Below are positions 26,711 through 36,876 of a stretch of 64,000 nt of DNA, piece by piece. Numbering within the stretch: the stretch's first letter is position 1; each line of letters starts with the position of its first letter. The position numbers and the translations under genes are program-made. Source of the DNA: Dictyobacter arantiisoli (GTDB lineage Bacteria; Chloroflexota; Ktedonobacteria; Ktedonobacterales; Ktedonobacteraceae); contig NZ_BIXY01000020.1 of NCBI RefSeq assembly GCF_008326305.1, positions 23,119-87,118 on the forward strand, read 5' to 3'. The notes beneath the pieces are model-generated. The model was not told where the DNA came from and made no database searches. It was given only the letters and a program-made list of their open reading frames with translations.

Positions 26711-27192
26711 GGAGGTCACCTTCCTAAAAGCAAGCGAAATATGGCTATCAATAGATCAAAATATCTTAAAAGATGAATGAAAATGCACCAGTAACCCTTC
26801 CAGTGTTTTTATACACGGCTGGTTTCACTTCATCTGATTGTATGGAAACAGCGCTCTATGCCGGCACGGGAAACATACAAAAGCGAACGTGCGCTTATAT
26901 GTATGGGCATATATAGATAAAAAGGTGGCAACAATTTCATTGCGTTCAGGCAGCTAATGATTCTCAGCACATAAAAAAGTATAACATTGTATCCCTCTAG
27001 ATTCAAGAGACGAGCACTATTTTATAGTACTCAGGGCATTACTATAGTACTTCGAGCACTATCATAAGGACATCAATACGAGATGCAAAGCAGGGAGAAT
27101 GGAAAAAGGGCGCGGAAATTGGCTGGAACAAAAAAAGATCGCGAAAGTGATTGACAAATAACATGCAGGCATGCTATTATTACCTCCGTTGA
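26711..27192. other. Intergenic region with tRNA promoter, otherwise no gene
   Basis: A 480-base AT-rich gap between the secreted CHAP protein gene and the tRNA pair. Around 27010-27060 there are short near-repeats of AGTACT and GAGCACTAT of unknown meaning. The right end holds a strong promoter for the tRNAs. No open frame of substance is seen. Confidence 0.5.
27151..27180 (+). promoter_or_regulatory. Sigma-70-type promoter of the tRNA-Val pair
   Basis: TTGACA at 27151-27156 and TATTAT at 27175-27180 are separated by 18 bases. The first tRNA begins 12 bases after the -10 box, which fits a very short 5' leader. Confidence 0.75.
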
Positions 27193-27266
<74 letters not shown>

Positions 27267-27314
27267 CCCAGGTTGGAGTTTCAATTCCACTTGCAACGCC
27301 AATTTCTCAATTCA

Positions 27315-27388
<74 letters not shown>

Positions 27389-27392
27389 CCCC

Positions 27393-27423
27393 AAAAGACC
27401 ATCCAGTCGATGGTCTTTTTTTT
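27393..27423 (+). terminator. Intrinsic terminator of the tRNA-Val transcript
   Basis: Stem AAAAGACCAT/ATGGTCTTTT with a seven-base loop, followed by a run of T. It starts five bases after the second tRNA. This is a classical Rho-independent terminator. Confidence 0.9.
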
Positions 27424-27494
27424 GTGTCCTTCAGTATAAGTAATCCAACTAACCTGATGACAAAGCGCTCTTGCTACAGAACAATCTTTTTTCA

Positions 27495-27545
27495 TTACTA
27501 TGAAGCGTGGTGTCAGGTAATGCCTGACACCACGCTTCATAGTAA
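27495..27545. terminator. 23-bp perfect hairpin between the tRNA pair and ispG
   Basis: Arms 27495-27517 and 27523-27545 are exact inverted repeats with loop TAATG. It lies 36 bases beyond the ispG stop on the minus strand, and after the tRNA terminator on plus. No U-tract follows on the minus strand. A likely 3' end of the long rpsB-ispG transcript. Confidence 0.65.
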
Positions 27546-27581
27546 CTTTTGCGCTTTGTAAAATAGACAGAGTAGAAATGT

Positions 27582-28820
27582 CTACGCACGAGGTAAAATG
27601 GGAAGGTTCATGCCCTCGTCACGGGTGCGGTGTGTACCAGCCACCTCTTTAATACCACCCTCAGGATAGACAACGCTGGCCTCAGCTGCCGGTAACAGGC
27701 TGGCAACCTCTTTCAGAACAGCATCCAAAAACTGATCTTCAGGGACCGTTTTTACAACCTGCCCTTTACGGAAAATCACACCCTTACCTTTACCACCGGC
27801 CAGACCAACATCAGCATCGCGCGACTCACCAGGGCCATTTACGACACATCCCATGACAGCCACCTGAATCGGTGTTTGAACCTTAGATAGACGCTTTTCA
27901 ACCTCATTTGCCACACTGATCACGTCAATTTCAACGCGACCACAGGAAGGGCAGGAGACAAACGTCACGCCACGATTACGCAATTCCAGCGAACGTAAAA
28001 TCTCGAAGGCCACTGGAATTTCTTCCTCTGGCTCCGCACTCAGACTGACGCGCAATGTATCGCCAATACCTTCAGCCAGCAACAGACCTAATCCCAGAGC
28101 GGATTTCACAGAACCAGTAACCAGCGTACCAGCCTCGGTAATACCCAGATGAATGGGATAATCTGAACGCTGTGAGAAACGTCGATATGCCTCGACCGCG
28201 GTTAACACAGTCGAGGATTTCAACGAAACATCAATCTCGTGATAATCCAATTCTTCGCACCAGCTAATATACTCTAACGCACGTGTAACCATACGCTCGG
28301 CGAGGTTCTCACGCTCAATACGACGCGCCTCAGCGGGATCTGAGCGCTCCAGGGTACCATCATCACGCAAGCGCACCTGTACACGCTGCATCTGCGCTAC
28401 TTTATCCAGAGCATCAATAGAACCCGAATTCACACCGATACGCATCGCCACGCCGCGCTCTTTAGCGGCCAGCACAATCTTCTCCATCGACTTGCGACCC
28501 AGAAGCAGATTGCCAGGATTAATACGCACTTTATCAACACCCTGACGAATCGCTTCCAATCCCAATTCTGGATTATAGTGAATATCAGCAACCAGAGGAA
28601 TGCTAATACGTTTCTTGATTTCGCCGATCACCAGAGCATCTTCCATCTCAGGGACAGCCACGCGCACGATCTCACAGCCAACATCTTGTAAACGATGAAT
28701 CTGGGCCACCGTCGATTCTACATCACGTGTATAGGTAGTAGTCATCGATTGAACCGCAATTGGCGCATCACCACCAATCGCAACATTTCCTACATGAATT
28801 TGTCGTGTTTTTCTTCGCAT
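27582..28820 (-). CDS. ispG: (E)-4-hydroxy-3-methylbut-2-enyl-diphosphate synthase
   Basis: A 412-residue iron-sulfur enzyme of the MEP isoprenoid pathway, converting MEcPP to HMBPP. It begins RRKTRQIHVGNVAIGG, has VADIHYNPELGLEAI, RINPGN, and Cys ligands in FVSCPSCGRVEID and VMGCVVNGPGE. The C-terminal 40 or so residues extend past the core. ATG 28820 avoids overlap with rseP and gives the usual IspG start; the open frame reaches 28865. It is the last gene of the run that starts at rpsB, directly after rseP. Confidence 0.95.
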   Translation of the reverse strand: MRRKTRQIHVGNVAIGGDAPIAVQSMTTTYTRDVESTVAQIHRLQDVGCEIVRVAVPEMEDALVIGEIKKRISIPLVADIHYNPELGLEAIRQGVDKVRINPGNLLLGRKSMEKIVLAAKERGVAMRIGVNSGSIDALDKVAQMQRVQVRLRDDGTLERSDPAEARRIERENLAERMVTRALEYISWCEELDYHEIDVSLKSSTVLTAVEAYRRFSQRSDYPIHLGITEAGTLVTGSVKSALGLGLLLAEGIGDTLRVSLSAEPEEEIPVAFEILRSLELRNRGVTFVSCPSCGRVEIDVISVANEVEKRLSKVQTPIQVAVMGCVVNGPGESRDADVGLAGGKGKGVIFRKGQVVKTVPEDQFLDAVLKEVASLLPAAEASVVYPEGGIKEVAGTHRTRDEGMNLPILPRA

Positions 28821-28839
28821 AATAGAAAATATACTCCGT

Positions 28840-30045
28840 TTAGCTTCCCCAATGCTGAAGATCACTTACCGTGACAACAACCATGAGGACTAGCAATAAA
28901 GCAAACCCAATGAGATTTATGAGACCTTCGCGCTCTGGTTTTAGACGCTTGCCACCACGCAATATCTCTACCAATATAAGGAAGACGCGTCCGCCATCAA
29001 GAGCGGGGAATGGTAGTATGTTAAAAATCGCTAAATTGAGACTTAAAGCGGCTGTCAGGCTTAAGATAGGCCACCAACCAATCGTCGGTGTCTCCATCGC
29101 CACCGTTTGTGTAACCTGTGCAATACCTACCGGACCAGAAAACTGCGGTTGTATGGCACCAATCAACATTTTACCGATCAACGACAGGTATTGATGAATA
29201 AAATCAAAGGTATGGGCAATACCTCTAAATGGCGCCTGCCATAAAGGATAATGAACCGTTACTATTTGATTGCCAACCCCCATTGAACCTTCACCGGCAG
29301 CTGGATGCACCCGGGCATTGACCGTCACAGCTACCGGCGTCTGCTCACCCTTATGACGAATCATCAAATGGATTGGCAGCCTGTCAGCACCATTGGCAGT
29401 TTTCAGGGCAGCCGTCACTGCCGTTTGCATGGAAGAAAAGTCGGTAATTGCCTTCCCATTCACAGACACCACGGTATCATCTGCCCGCAACCCTGCCGCA
29501 GCGGCCGGTGAATTAGGCTGAACAGAACCAATCACAGCATTTGTCGTCGGCACCGGCTCACCCAGTCCATAGGCAATGGTAAACAACACGATACCTAACA
29601 AGAAATTCATGAATACGCCAGCACACAGTACCACGAGACGTTTATGGGCCGGCTTAGCGGCAAAACTACCGGCATCATAGTGGCCCTTTTCATCATACGC
29701 ATCCCCGGTCTCACCAGGCATGCGTACAAAACCACCAATCGGCAAGAGGTTAAGCGAATAAATCGTATGTGCTGGACGATCAGCTTCAGATGAGTCAGGA
29801 CCACCACTCGTGTTATTGAAGGGATTTTGCACGTTACTAGTATCTACCGTACTTCCCCGTCCCAACCACATCACTTCCCAACCACCACGATCACGCTTGC
29901 GCAAACTCACGATGGTAGGAGGAATCCCAATACCAAATTCTTCAACACGAATACCAGCCCATTTCGCCGTAAGAAAATGTCCTAGCTCGTGTACAAACAC
30001 AAGCACAGCAAAGACTGGAATAACAGCAAGTATATACCAGCTCAT
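28840..30045 (-). CDS. rseP: RIP site-2 metalloprotease RseP
   Basis: A 401-residue intramembrane protease. The first membrane helix carries the zinc site VHELGHFLTAKW at about residues 18-29, a PDZ domain at about 165-245 has GSVQPNSPAAAAGLRADDTVVSVNG-like features, and the late NILPFPALDGGRV motif supplies the third metal ligand. Four membrane helices are expected. It cleaves membrane-bound anti-sigma factors or leftover signal peptides in other bacteria. It lies between dxr and ispG as in many bacterial genomes, with AAAGGAAAAAAGGG as ribosome site. Confidence 0.94.
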   Translation of the reverse strand: MSWYILAVIPVFAVLVFVHELGHFLTAKWAGIRVEEFGIGIPPTIVSLRKRDRGGWEVMWLGRGSTVDTSNVQNPFNNTSGGPDSSEADRPAHTIYSLNLLPIGGFVRMPGETGDAYDEKGHYDAGSFAAKPAHKRLVVLCAGVFMNFLLGIVLFTIAYGLGEPVPTTNAVIGSVQPNSPAAAAGLRADDTVVSVNGKAITDFSSMQTAVTAALKTANGADRLPIHLMIRHKGEQTPVAVTVNARVHPAAGEGSMGVGNQIVTVHYPLWQAPFRGIAHTFDFIHQYLSLIGKMLIGAIQPQFSGPVGIAQVTQTVAMETPTIGWWPILSLTAALSLNLAIFNILPFPALDGGRVFLILVEILRGGKRLKPEREGLINLIGFALLLVLMVVVTVSDLQHWGS

Positions 30046-30118
30046 CCCTTTTTTCCTTTACTCCGCAGAATCTCGTTAAGCATGGATTGTTTGAACTCCT
30101 CATCACCTATGGATATAG

Positions 30119-31294
30119 CTAAGCGCGTTTCTTCCAAAGCTCGCGTACCGTGCGCCTGCCCCAGGCACAGGCTTCGAGCGTTGTTGCTACATCCGGCTGC
30201 TCAACGGATTGATGACGTTCCAGTACCGCTTCAATCAACTGGGCAATCTCTAAATAACCAATCTTCCCGGCCAGAAACAGCTCAACCGCCTCTTCATCCG
30301 CGCCCACCAGAGCACAAGAATACGTCCCACCACGTTTACCCGCTTCAATAGCGAGGCGGAAACAAGGGAAACGAGACAAATCGAGATCTTCAAAATGGAG
30401 AGAAGCCACATCGGCCCAGCGCAGTTCACGAATAAAATCTGTCTCAGATGCATCCAGACGGTGAGGATATCCCAGAGCATTCATAATTGGTAGATGCATG
30501 CTCGGCAAACTTGCCTGCATCTTGATCGAACCATCAATAAACTCAACCATTGAATGAATAATACTTTCGGGATGCACCACCACATCCATTTTCTCATAGG
30601 GAATCCCAAAGAGCCAGTGAGATTCAATGATCTCCAAGCCTTTATTCATCAAGGTTGCGCTGTCAATCGTGATCTTCGGCCCCATCTGCCAGGTTGGGTG
30701 TGCCAGGGCCTGCTTTACCGAGACAGCCTGTAACTCATCAAGCGGCGTCGTACGGAAAGGACCACCGGAAGCGGTCAGCAATAAACGCTGAATATCATGC
30801 TTTTCTTCGCCCCGCAAACATTGCCAGATCGCACTGTGTTCACTATCAATAGGGTAGATAGGAACTCCGGCGCGTTGGGCAGCCTGGGTGACAAGGTGAC
30901 CAGCCATAACCAGTGTCTCTTTATTTGCCAGAGCAATCGTCTTGCCAGCACCAATAGCAGCCAGTGTCGGCACCATGCCAACCAGTCCCGAAGTAGCTGC
31001 AACCAGGATATCCGCATCTGCATGCGTAGCCACAGCCAGTAGACCTTGCTCTCCCAGGAGTGCCTGGGGCAGGAGCTGTCTGGCCCGCGCCTCTACTTCT
31101 GGCGCGTCAGCGAAGCAGGTCACCAGATCAGGCCGAAACTCCTGCACCTGCTGTGCCAGTAAATCAACATTACTGCGAGCGGCCAGCGCGACAATGCGAA
31201 AATGTTCGGGGAAGCGTCGCACCACATCAAGAGTTTGTCTTCCAATGGAGCCTGTACTTCCGAGTAAAGCAATCCGTTTAGGGAACGTTGTCAT
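30119..31294 (-). CDS. dxr: 1-deoxy-D-xylulose 5-phosphate reductoisomerase
   Basis: A 391-residue NADPH enzyme making MEP from DXP. The N-terminal Rossmann motif GSTGSIGRQTLDV is at residues 12-24, ANKETLVMAG near 125, the metal/substrate region has DSEHSAIWQCL and the flap ASGGPFR, followed by HPTWQMGPKITIDSATLMNKGLEIIE in two pieces around 210-235. Length is normal. It follows cdsA after a hairpin-containing 161-base gap and precedes rseP. No strong ribosome site precedes ATG 31294. Confidence 0.95.
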   Translation of the reverse strand: MTTFPKRIALLGSTGSIGRQTLDVVRRFPEHFRIVALAARSNVDLLAQQVQEFRPDLVTCFADAPEVEARARQLLPQALLGEQGLLAVATHADADILVAATSGLVGMVPTLAAIGAGKTIALANKETLVMAGHLVTQAAQRAGVPIYPIDSEHSAIWQCLRGEEKHDIQRLLLTASGGPFRTTPLDELQAVSVKQALAHPTWQMGPKITIDSATLMNKGLEIIESHWLFGIPYEKMDVVVHPESIIHSMVEFIDGSIKMQASLPSMHLPIMNALGYPHRLDASETDFIRELRWADVASLHFEDLDLSRFPCFRLAIEAGKRGGTYSCALVGADEEAVELFLAGKIGYLEIAQLIEAVLERHQSVEQPDVATTLEACAWGRRTVRELWKKRA

Positions 31295-31363
31295 GAGAAT
31301 TCAACCCGTTTAATACATATTTATACGTGCTTACATTACATAAGCGACGATTTAATTTAACCA

Positions 31364-31399
31364 TTCATCCTGATTATAACATGTACCTATCAGGATGAA
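31364..31399 (-). terminator. Hairpin in the cdsA-dxr gap
   Basis: TTCATCCTGAT at 31364-31374 pairs with ATCAGGATGAA at 31389-31399 around a 14-base loop. It sits between two genes on the minus strand and lacks a T-run, so it could be a processing or attenuation site rather than a full terminator. Confidence 0.35.
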
Positions 31400-31455
31400 C
31401 CAAAGGAAAGCCATGGCGATGGATGTGACCCATCTGGCAAGCGAAGCTCTGATAC

Positions 31456-32370
31456 TTAGTGAAAAAACAATGAAAACAGATATACCACAATCACGGCAAA
31501 CAGCAAACTATCAATACGATCCAGCATTCCACCATGGCCCGGCATAATCTGACCACTATCCTTCACATGCATCTGGCGCTTAATCAATGATTCACCCAGA
31601 TCTCCTAACGTCGCCGCTACCCCAATTAAAATACCTAAGACAAGTGCCAGATACCAGGGAACCCCCAGAGGTACTACTGTGGTGAGTAAACTGGCAAGGA
31701 TCGAAACGACCAATCCACCAGCTACCCCTTCCCAGGTCTTCGCTGGGCTGATATGGGGAGCCATTTTATGTCGTCCCAGATAGCGTCCGGCAAAAAATGC
31801 CGCGCCATCAAATCCCCAGACGCCCAGGAGCGTCGCCAGCAGCCACCAGACCCCATGTGGCAACGTTACCCAGAAACCATTCATGGTATGAAGAAGACTA
31901 ATCTCAGAGCCACGTAAAAGAACAAAATAGCTCATGGACCAACCAAGGTATATGGGAACCGCCAGCGAGAGCGCCCAATCCACCAGAGAGCCTTCCAGCG
32001 TTTGGCGTCTGAACAGCCAGCAGAAAGAGAGAATCACAAAAGCGCCCAGCCCAATCTGGAGAAACAGGATGCGCTGGGCAGGAAACATAGCAGAGATGAG
32101 AAACAAGCCACTCAGACCAAAGCTCAGCCAGATCAGAGGGCGAAAGCCAGCCTTGAATAGCATAGAATGAAGTTCAAGTGTCCCCAACACGGTAACCAGC
32201 AGGCATGCCGCACACGAAACCCAGCCACCAAACCACACAAAGAGGAGCACTACCGGTATCATCACGCCAGCGGTCAACCAGCGTTGTCCCACTGATGATG
32301 AACCTTTTTTTTCGGGCCCATTGGTACCCATTGTTACATTTTGCTTACTTGTGCCTTGCAAACAATTCAC
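31456..32370 (-). CDS. cdsA: Phosphatidate cytidylyltransferase
   Basis: An integral membrane enzyme of about 290-304 residues making CDP-diacylglycerol for phospholipid synthesis. It has about eight hydrophobic helices and the C-terminal family signature region, with SPAKTWEGVAGG followed by GDLGESLIKRQMHVKDSGQIMPGHGGMLDRIDS in pieces, containing the metal-binding Asp residues. The start is uncertain: GTG 32370 abuts GAGGAT, TTG 32361 is better spaced from it, and ATG 32331 is a third in-frame choice. It follows uppS on the same strand, though an intrinsic terminator lies between them. Confidence 0.93.
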   Translation of the reverse strand: MNCLQGTSKQNVTMGTNGPEKKGSSSVGQRWLTAGVMIPVVLLFVWFGGWVSCAACLLVTVLGTLELHSMLFKAGFRPLIWLSFGLSGLFLISAMFPAQRILFLQIGLGAFVILSFCWLFRRQTLEGSLVDWALSLAVPIYLGWSMSYFVLLRGSEISLLHTMNGFWVTLPHGVWWLLATLLGVWGFDGAAFFAGRYLGRHKMAPHISPAKTWEGVAGGLVVSILASLLTTVVPLGVPWYLALVLGILIGVAATLGDLGESLIKRQMHVKDSGQIMPGHGGMLDRIDSLLFAVIVVYLFSLFFH

Positions 32371-32579
32371 ATCCTCATAGAGCTACAGACATTTTATCAT
32401 ACATACAGTAATGCTATCCCACCATCGTCAAATACGCAACACATCAGCATCCCGCATCAGGGCTGTTCATTTCTCTTTTTTTTTATCCCGCCCTGCGGGC
32501 TGGGATGTGTGGAGTGCAGAGGCTCTCCCACTGCACTCCTGCATATGAATACGACTGGCTCCAGGGAAGGCAAAGCACC

Positions 32580-32626
32580 AAAAAAAAGAATACGTAGAGA
32601 GTGATTTTGAGTATCCCTACGTATTC
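32580..32626 (-). terminator. Intrinsic terminator after uppS
   Basis: On the minus strand GAATACGTAG and CTACGTATTC form a ten-base-pair stem, followed by eight T. It starts about 20 bases after the uppS stop and precedes cdsA, so some transcripts from rpsB or frr probably end here and cdsA may need its own promoter. Confidence 0.8.
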
Positions 32627-32646
32627 CATTCAATCAGTCACATCCC

Positions 32647-33435
32647 TTACTTTGAAGTGGGGACATCCACGCGCCCGAAACGCCGTGTACGCTGATAATA
32701 ATTTTCAAGGGCTGCCATTAAATCTTCATGTCCAAAATCAGGCCACAAGGTTGTAGTGGAATAGTATTCGCTATATGCTGATTGCCAGAGTAAGAAATTA
32801 CTCACCCGCATCTCACCAGCCGTACGAATCACCAGATCGGGATCAGGAAGGTCGCGCGTATACAAATAAGAACTAATCAACTCCTCGTTGATTGACTCTG
32901 GATCGCGCCCATCGGCAATAATTTGCCGGACCGCATCCACAAGCTCTGCACGTCCCCCGTAATTAAAACAGACATTCACATTGATGCGCGTATTATTCTT
33001 CGTCAATTCAACTGAATCGTGCATGGCTTTTTGAATATCGGGCGAGAGATCATATAATCGACCAAGATGGCGCAAACGAACTCCGTCACGGTGGAGCTGT
33101 TCCAATTCCGAGCGAACGGTTTCCCATAAGAGACGCATCAGACCGTCAACCTCATGCTGTGGTCGCCCCCAATTCTCGGTTGAAAAAGCATACACGCTGA
33201 GCATTTCAATATTTTCATCGGCAGCCAACTCCACTACGCGCTTCAGCGCCGTAACCCCGGCCTTATGTCCCGCGAGACGAGGCAAGTGTTTTTGTGTGGC
33301 CCAACGCCCATTGCCATCCATAATGATGGCAATGTGGCGAACTGGTTGCTGCTCAGATGCGACAAGGGACTTCTTCTGCGCTAAATTCTTCTCTTTACCT
33401 TTAAAAGATGGAAAGAGTTGTTGCATCTTGGCCAA
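32647..33435 (-). CDS. uppS: Isoprenyl transferase (undecaprenyl diphosphate synthase)
   Basis: A 262-residue cis-prenyltransferase that makes the C55 lipid carrier. The catalytic IMDGNGRWA motif is near residue 40, followed by RLAGHKAGV, YAFSTENWGRP, NYGGRAELVDA and the RTAGEMRVSNFLLWQSAYSE region with Glu and Ser near the C terminus. About 30 extra residues precede the core. TTG 33435 has GGAGG seven bases upstream, overlapping the frr stop; ATG 33426 is an alternative. It supplies the carrier used by the initiating sugar phosphotransferase at 14.5 kb. Confidence 0.94.
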   Translation of the reverse strand: MAKMQQLFPSFKGKEKNLAQKKSLVASEQQPVRHIAIIMDGNGRWATQKHLPRLAGHKAGVTALKRVVELAADENIEMLSVYAFSTENWGRPQHEVDGLMRLLWETVRSELEQLHRDGVRLRHLGRLYDLSPDIQKAMHDSVELTKNNTRINVNVCFNYGGRAELVDAVRQIIADGRDPESINEELISSYLYTRDLPDPDLVIRTAGEMRVSNFLLWQSAYSEYYSTTTLWPDFGHEDLMAALENYYQRTRRFGRVDVPTSK

Positions 33436-33437
33436 GA

Positions 33438-33995
33438 TTAGACCTCCAGGATCTCCAGTTCCTTTGCTTTACCGATCTTCTCCATCTCATCGATGTAGCG
33501 ATCAGTGAGCTTTTGCAGTCGGTCAGTACTACGTTTAAGCTCATCTTCAGAAACTTCTTTTTTCTTTTCACGGTCGCGTAATTTATCCTGTACATCCCGA
33601 CGGATATTGCGGATCGCAACCTTATGCTCATCAGCTTTTTTGTGAAGGCTTTTCACCAGGTCACGACGACGCTCTTCACTCATCGGCGGAATGACCAGAC
33701 GAATAACCTGTCCATCATTATTCGGGTTAATACCAAGGTCCGATTTTTGAATCGCTTTCTCGATATCAACCAGTAATTTTTTATCCCAGGGTTGAATTAC
33801 CAGTAAGCGAGCCTCAGGAACGGTCACCGAAGAGACCTGACTAATTGGAGTTGGCGCGCCGTAGTAATCCACAGTAATACGTTCAATCAGGGCCGAACTG
33901 GCACGGCCAGCGCGGATTGCATTGAGATCTTGCTTCAGGGCCTCAATGGCCTTTTGCATACGTCGTTCTGCATCCCCAAGTAAATCTGCTGTCAT
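33438..33995 (-). CDS. frr: Ribosome recycling factor
   Basis: A 185-residue protein, the normal RRF size. Its core has RMQKAIEALKQDLNAIRAGRAS, YYGAPTPISQVSSV, IQPWDKKLL, LGINPNNDGQVIRL and the C-terminal long-helix region with DRYIDEMEKIGKAKELEILEV. It splits post-termination ribosomes with EF-G. It is placed after pyrH and two bases before uppS, as in the conserved rpsB-tsf-pyrH-frr order. AGGAAG precedes ATG. Confidence 0.96.
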   Translation of the reverse strand: MTADLLGDAERRMQKAIEALKQDLNAIRAGRASSALIERITVDYYGAPTPISQVSSVTVPEARLLVIQPWDKKLLVDIEKAIQKSDLGINPNNDGQVIRLVIPPMSEERRRDLVKSLHKKADEHKVAIRNIRRDVQDKLRDREKKKEVSEDELKRSTDRLQKLTDRYIDEMEKIGKAKELEILEV

Positions 33996-34078
33996 TGCAT
34001 ACTTCCTTTTTCTCTAGGCACCATATGCACCTCAAAAAACGGGACGTGAGGAAAGAAGGAGCGCAACAGTTTGCGCAA

Positions 34079-34879
<801 letters not shown>

Positions 34880-34886
34880 TCACCGG

Positions 34887-34912
34887 GGATATCCCCTTTG
34901 AAGGGGATATCC
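34887..34912 (-). terminator. Hairpin between tsf and pyrH
   Basis: GGATATCCCCTT at 34887-34898 pairs with AAGGGGATATCC at 34901-34912, giving about 11 paired bases with a minimal loop. A smaller CAGAGC-cc-GCTCTG hairpin lies just before it on the minus strand. In the middle of an operon this may tune pyrH-frr expression relative to rpsB-tsf. Confidence 0.45.
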
Positions 34913-34941
34913 ATCAGAGCCCGCTCTGGCAAGAATAAAAA

Positions 34942-35538
34942 TTACTCACCCAGAGCAAAGCGGCTGAAGCGACGAACGATAATGTTTTCGCCTGTTCCAG
35001 CAATAACCTTACGCACAAGGTCACTGATGGTGACCGACTCATCCTTGATCCAGGGCTGCATCATCAAGACCTGGGATGCAAACTCTTTGTTCAGTTTGCC
35101 AGCCAGAACTTCCTCTTTACGAGCCTCAGGCACGCGAGCCATCGAAGGATCTTCAGCAAATTTCTGGCGTGCAGCCTCAATCACCTCAGCAGGCACATCC
35201 TCAAAGTTTACGTACTTAGGAGCTACACCAACAATCTGCAGAGCCAGATCATTGGCCAGGTCGCGGAAACCATCGCTACGAGCCACGAAGTCAGTGTTAC
35301 AGTTCAGTTCAATCAGCACACCAACACGATTGTTGTGGTGAACATACGAAAAGACGCCACCCTCTTTGGTCTCACGGCCGGCAGTAACCATCTTCTCCGC
35401 TTTTTTATCGCGGCGAGCATCCAGATACTTGACGGCATCATCCCATGATTTGGACTCAGTCAAAGCATTTTTACAATCAGCGAATGTGGCACCTGTCTCT
35501 TCGCGCAACTTCTTTACGTCTGCGGCAGCGAATTCCAT
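34942..35538 (-). CDS. tsf: Elongation factor Ts
   Basis: A 198-residue protein, short like EF-Ts of Thermus and some Chloroflexota. The N-terminal UBA-like domain reads VKKLREETGATFADCKNALTES in parts; the core has GRVGVLIELNCNTDFVAR-like NNRVGVLIELNCNTDFVARSD and the C-terminal region SVTISDLVRK with one EF-Ts dimerisation repeat. ATG 35538 is chosen because GAGGAG lies nine bases upstream and MEFAAADVKKL matches the family; the frame runs open to 35682. It recharges EF-Tu with GTP. Confidence 0.95.
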   Translation of the reverse strand: MEFAAADVKKLREETGATFADCKNALTESKSWDDAVKYLDARRDKKAEKMVTAGRETKEGGVFSYVHHNNRVGVLIELNCNTDFVARSDGFRDLANDLALQIVGVAPKYVNFEDVPAEVIEAARQKFAEDPSMARVPEARKEEVLAGKLNKEFASQVLMMQPWIKDESVTISDLVRKVIAGTGENIIVRRFSRFALGE

Positions 35539-35760
35539 CTCTGGTTTCTCCTCAATCTTGTATCTATCATACTCAGATCCCACAGATAGTACAACAACTG
35601 CTGTCCATCTTTTTTGGTCTCTGAGTGCTTGACAAATGTGAAATTTAGTGAATATGCGCTCAGGAAGCGCATTGAAGGGCACAGTATATACATAAAAAGG
35701 CGGGAGTCAGGAAGCAAAAATGCCCCTTTTCTCCCACCGAAACACGCTATGGATTATTGA

Positions 35761-36660
35761 CTAGTGAGCCTCTTTGGATACGAGTTCTGGCTCCTCAGCC
35801 TGAGCAGGGGCGGCCTCGGCAACTGGCTCTTCAGCCACAGGTGCTGCAGGGGTAGCTTCGGGCTCTGCTACTGCTGGCGCAGATGTTGGCTCTGCGGTTA
35901 CTGCTACAGGTGCTTCAGTTTCTTCGATAGGTGACTCGCTCTCGCCTGCATCGGAATCCTTCTGCTGGGCCTCGAGCTCACGGCGGCCTTCGACAGCGGC
36001 ATCAGCGATCTTGGAGCACAGCAAGCGTACAGCACGAATTGCATCATCGTTGGCAGGGATGGGGTAATCCATCTCGTCAGGGTCGCAGTTTGTGTCAGCC
36101 AGCGCAATGATAGGAATCTCTAGACGGCGGGCTTCCATTACAGCGGTGCGCTCTTTGCGAGTATCGATGATAAAGATAGCACTTGGTAAACGGCGCATGT
36201 CTCTGATTCCGCCCAGGATACGATCCAGGCGCGCAATCTCGTCCTGTATATGCTGGACTTCTTTTTTTGTCAAACGCTCGAAATCGCCACGGTCGCGGCG
36301 CTCTTCCAGGCTGCGCAGATAGCTAATACGAGATTGAATGGTCTTGAAGTTGGTTAACATACCACCCAACCAGCGCTGATTGACAAAGAACATGCCACAA
36401 CGTTTGGCCTCTTCAGCAACGGCTTCCTGAGCCTGCTTCTTGGTACCAACGAAGAGCAATGTGCCGCCATCAGCAACCAGTTGCTCGACAAACTTGTACG
36501 CATCATTCAGACGCGTCACGGTCTGCTGGAGATCGATAATATGAATGCCATTGCGGTCCATGAAGATGAATTGCTGCATCTTAGGATTCCAGCGACGTGT
36601 CTGGTGACCAAAATGAACACCAGCTTCCAACAACTGTTTCATAGAAATGATATTAGCCAA
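35761..36660 (-). CDS. rpsB: 30S ribosomal protein S2 with an acidic C-terminal extension
   Basis: A 299-residue S2. The core (1-235) has [60 protein letters not shown], and [24 protein letters not shown] in parts. About 65 Ala/Glu/Pro-rich residues follow, longer and more acidic than in E. coli. TTG 36660 is the start: GGGAGG lies eight bases upstream, while ATG 36642 lacks a site. It opens the nine-gene run down to ispG. Confidence 0.95.
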   Translation of the reverse strand: MANIISMKQLLEAGVHFGHQTRRWNPKMQQFIFMDRNGIHIIDLQQTVTRLNDAYKFVEQLVADGGTLLFVGTKKQAQEAVAEEAKRCGMFFVNQRWLGGMLTNFKTIQSRISYLRSLEERRDRGDFERLTKKEVQHIQDEIARLDRILGGIRDMRRLPSAIFIIDTRKERTAVMEARRLEIPIIALADTNCDPDEMDYPIPANDDAIRAVRLLCSKIADAAVEGRRELEAQQKDSDAGESESPIEETEAPVAVTAEPTSAPAVAEPEATPAAPVAEEPVAEAAPAQAEEPELVSKEAH

Positions 36661-36847
36661 AAAACGGACCTCCCTTGATCCTCCGCCCCCACGTCATGGC
36701 GTCAGGGTCCCCCAAGGTAAACCTTGCTCGTCCTTAACATACAATGAGTTATGGACCCCAGGGTCAGCGCTTTTCAGAGGGCGTGTGTAGTTTCTATTTC
36801 TGTTTTCTATACAGCAAGCGAGCAGTCCTCGCCCACTCCGACTGTGA
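36661..36847 (-). promoter_or_regulatory. Structured 5' leader of rpsB
   Basis: The rpsB transcript would have a leader of about 180 bases. GGGTCC (36758-36753) pairs with GGACCC (36710-36705), enclosing a small CAAGGT-tt-ACCTTG hairpin and a loop of about 25 unpaired bases; a GACCC-tg-GGGTC alternative overlaps it. Free S2 represses its own mRNA in several bacteria through such leaders, so an autoregulatory site is likely. The proposed fold has not been energy-calculated. Confidence 0.5.
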
Positions 36848-36876
36848 AGTATAGCACAGAGCTACCGAGGACGCAA
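36848..36876 (-). promoter_or_regulatory. Sigma-70-type promoter of the rpsB-ispG run
   Basis: On the minus strand TTGCGT (36876-36871), 17 bases, then TATACT (36853-36848). Spacing is optimal and the start would fall near 36840. Confidence 0.75.

Noticed and set aside
27010..27060. Short AGTACT and GAGCACTAT repeats as a CRISPR-like array
   Set aside because: The repeats are too short and irregular, with no spacer structure and no cas genes nearby.
34942..35682. Long form of EF-Ts starting at 35682
   Set aside because: The first 48 residues are not EF-Ts-like; ATG 35538 has GAGGAG and the conserved N terminus.
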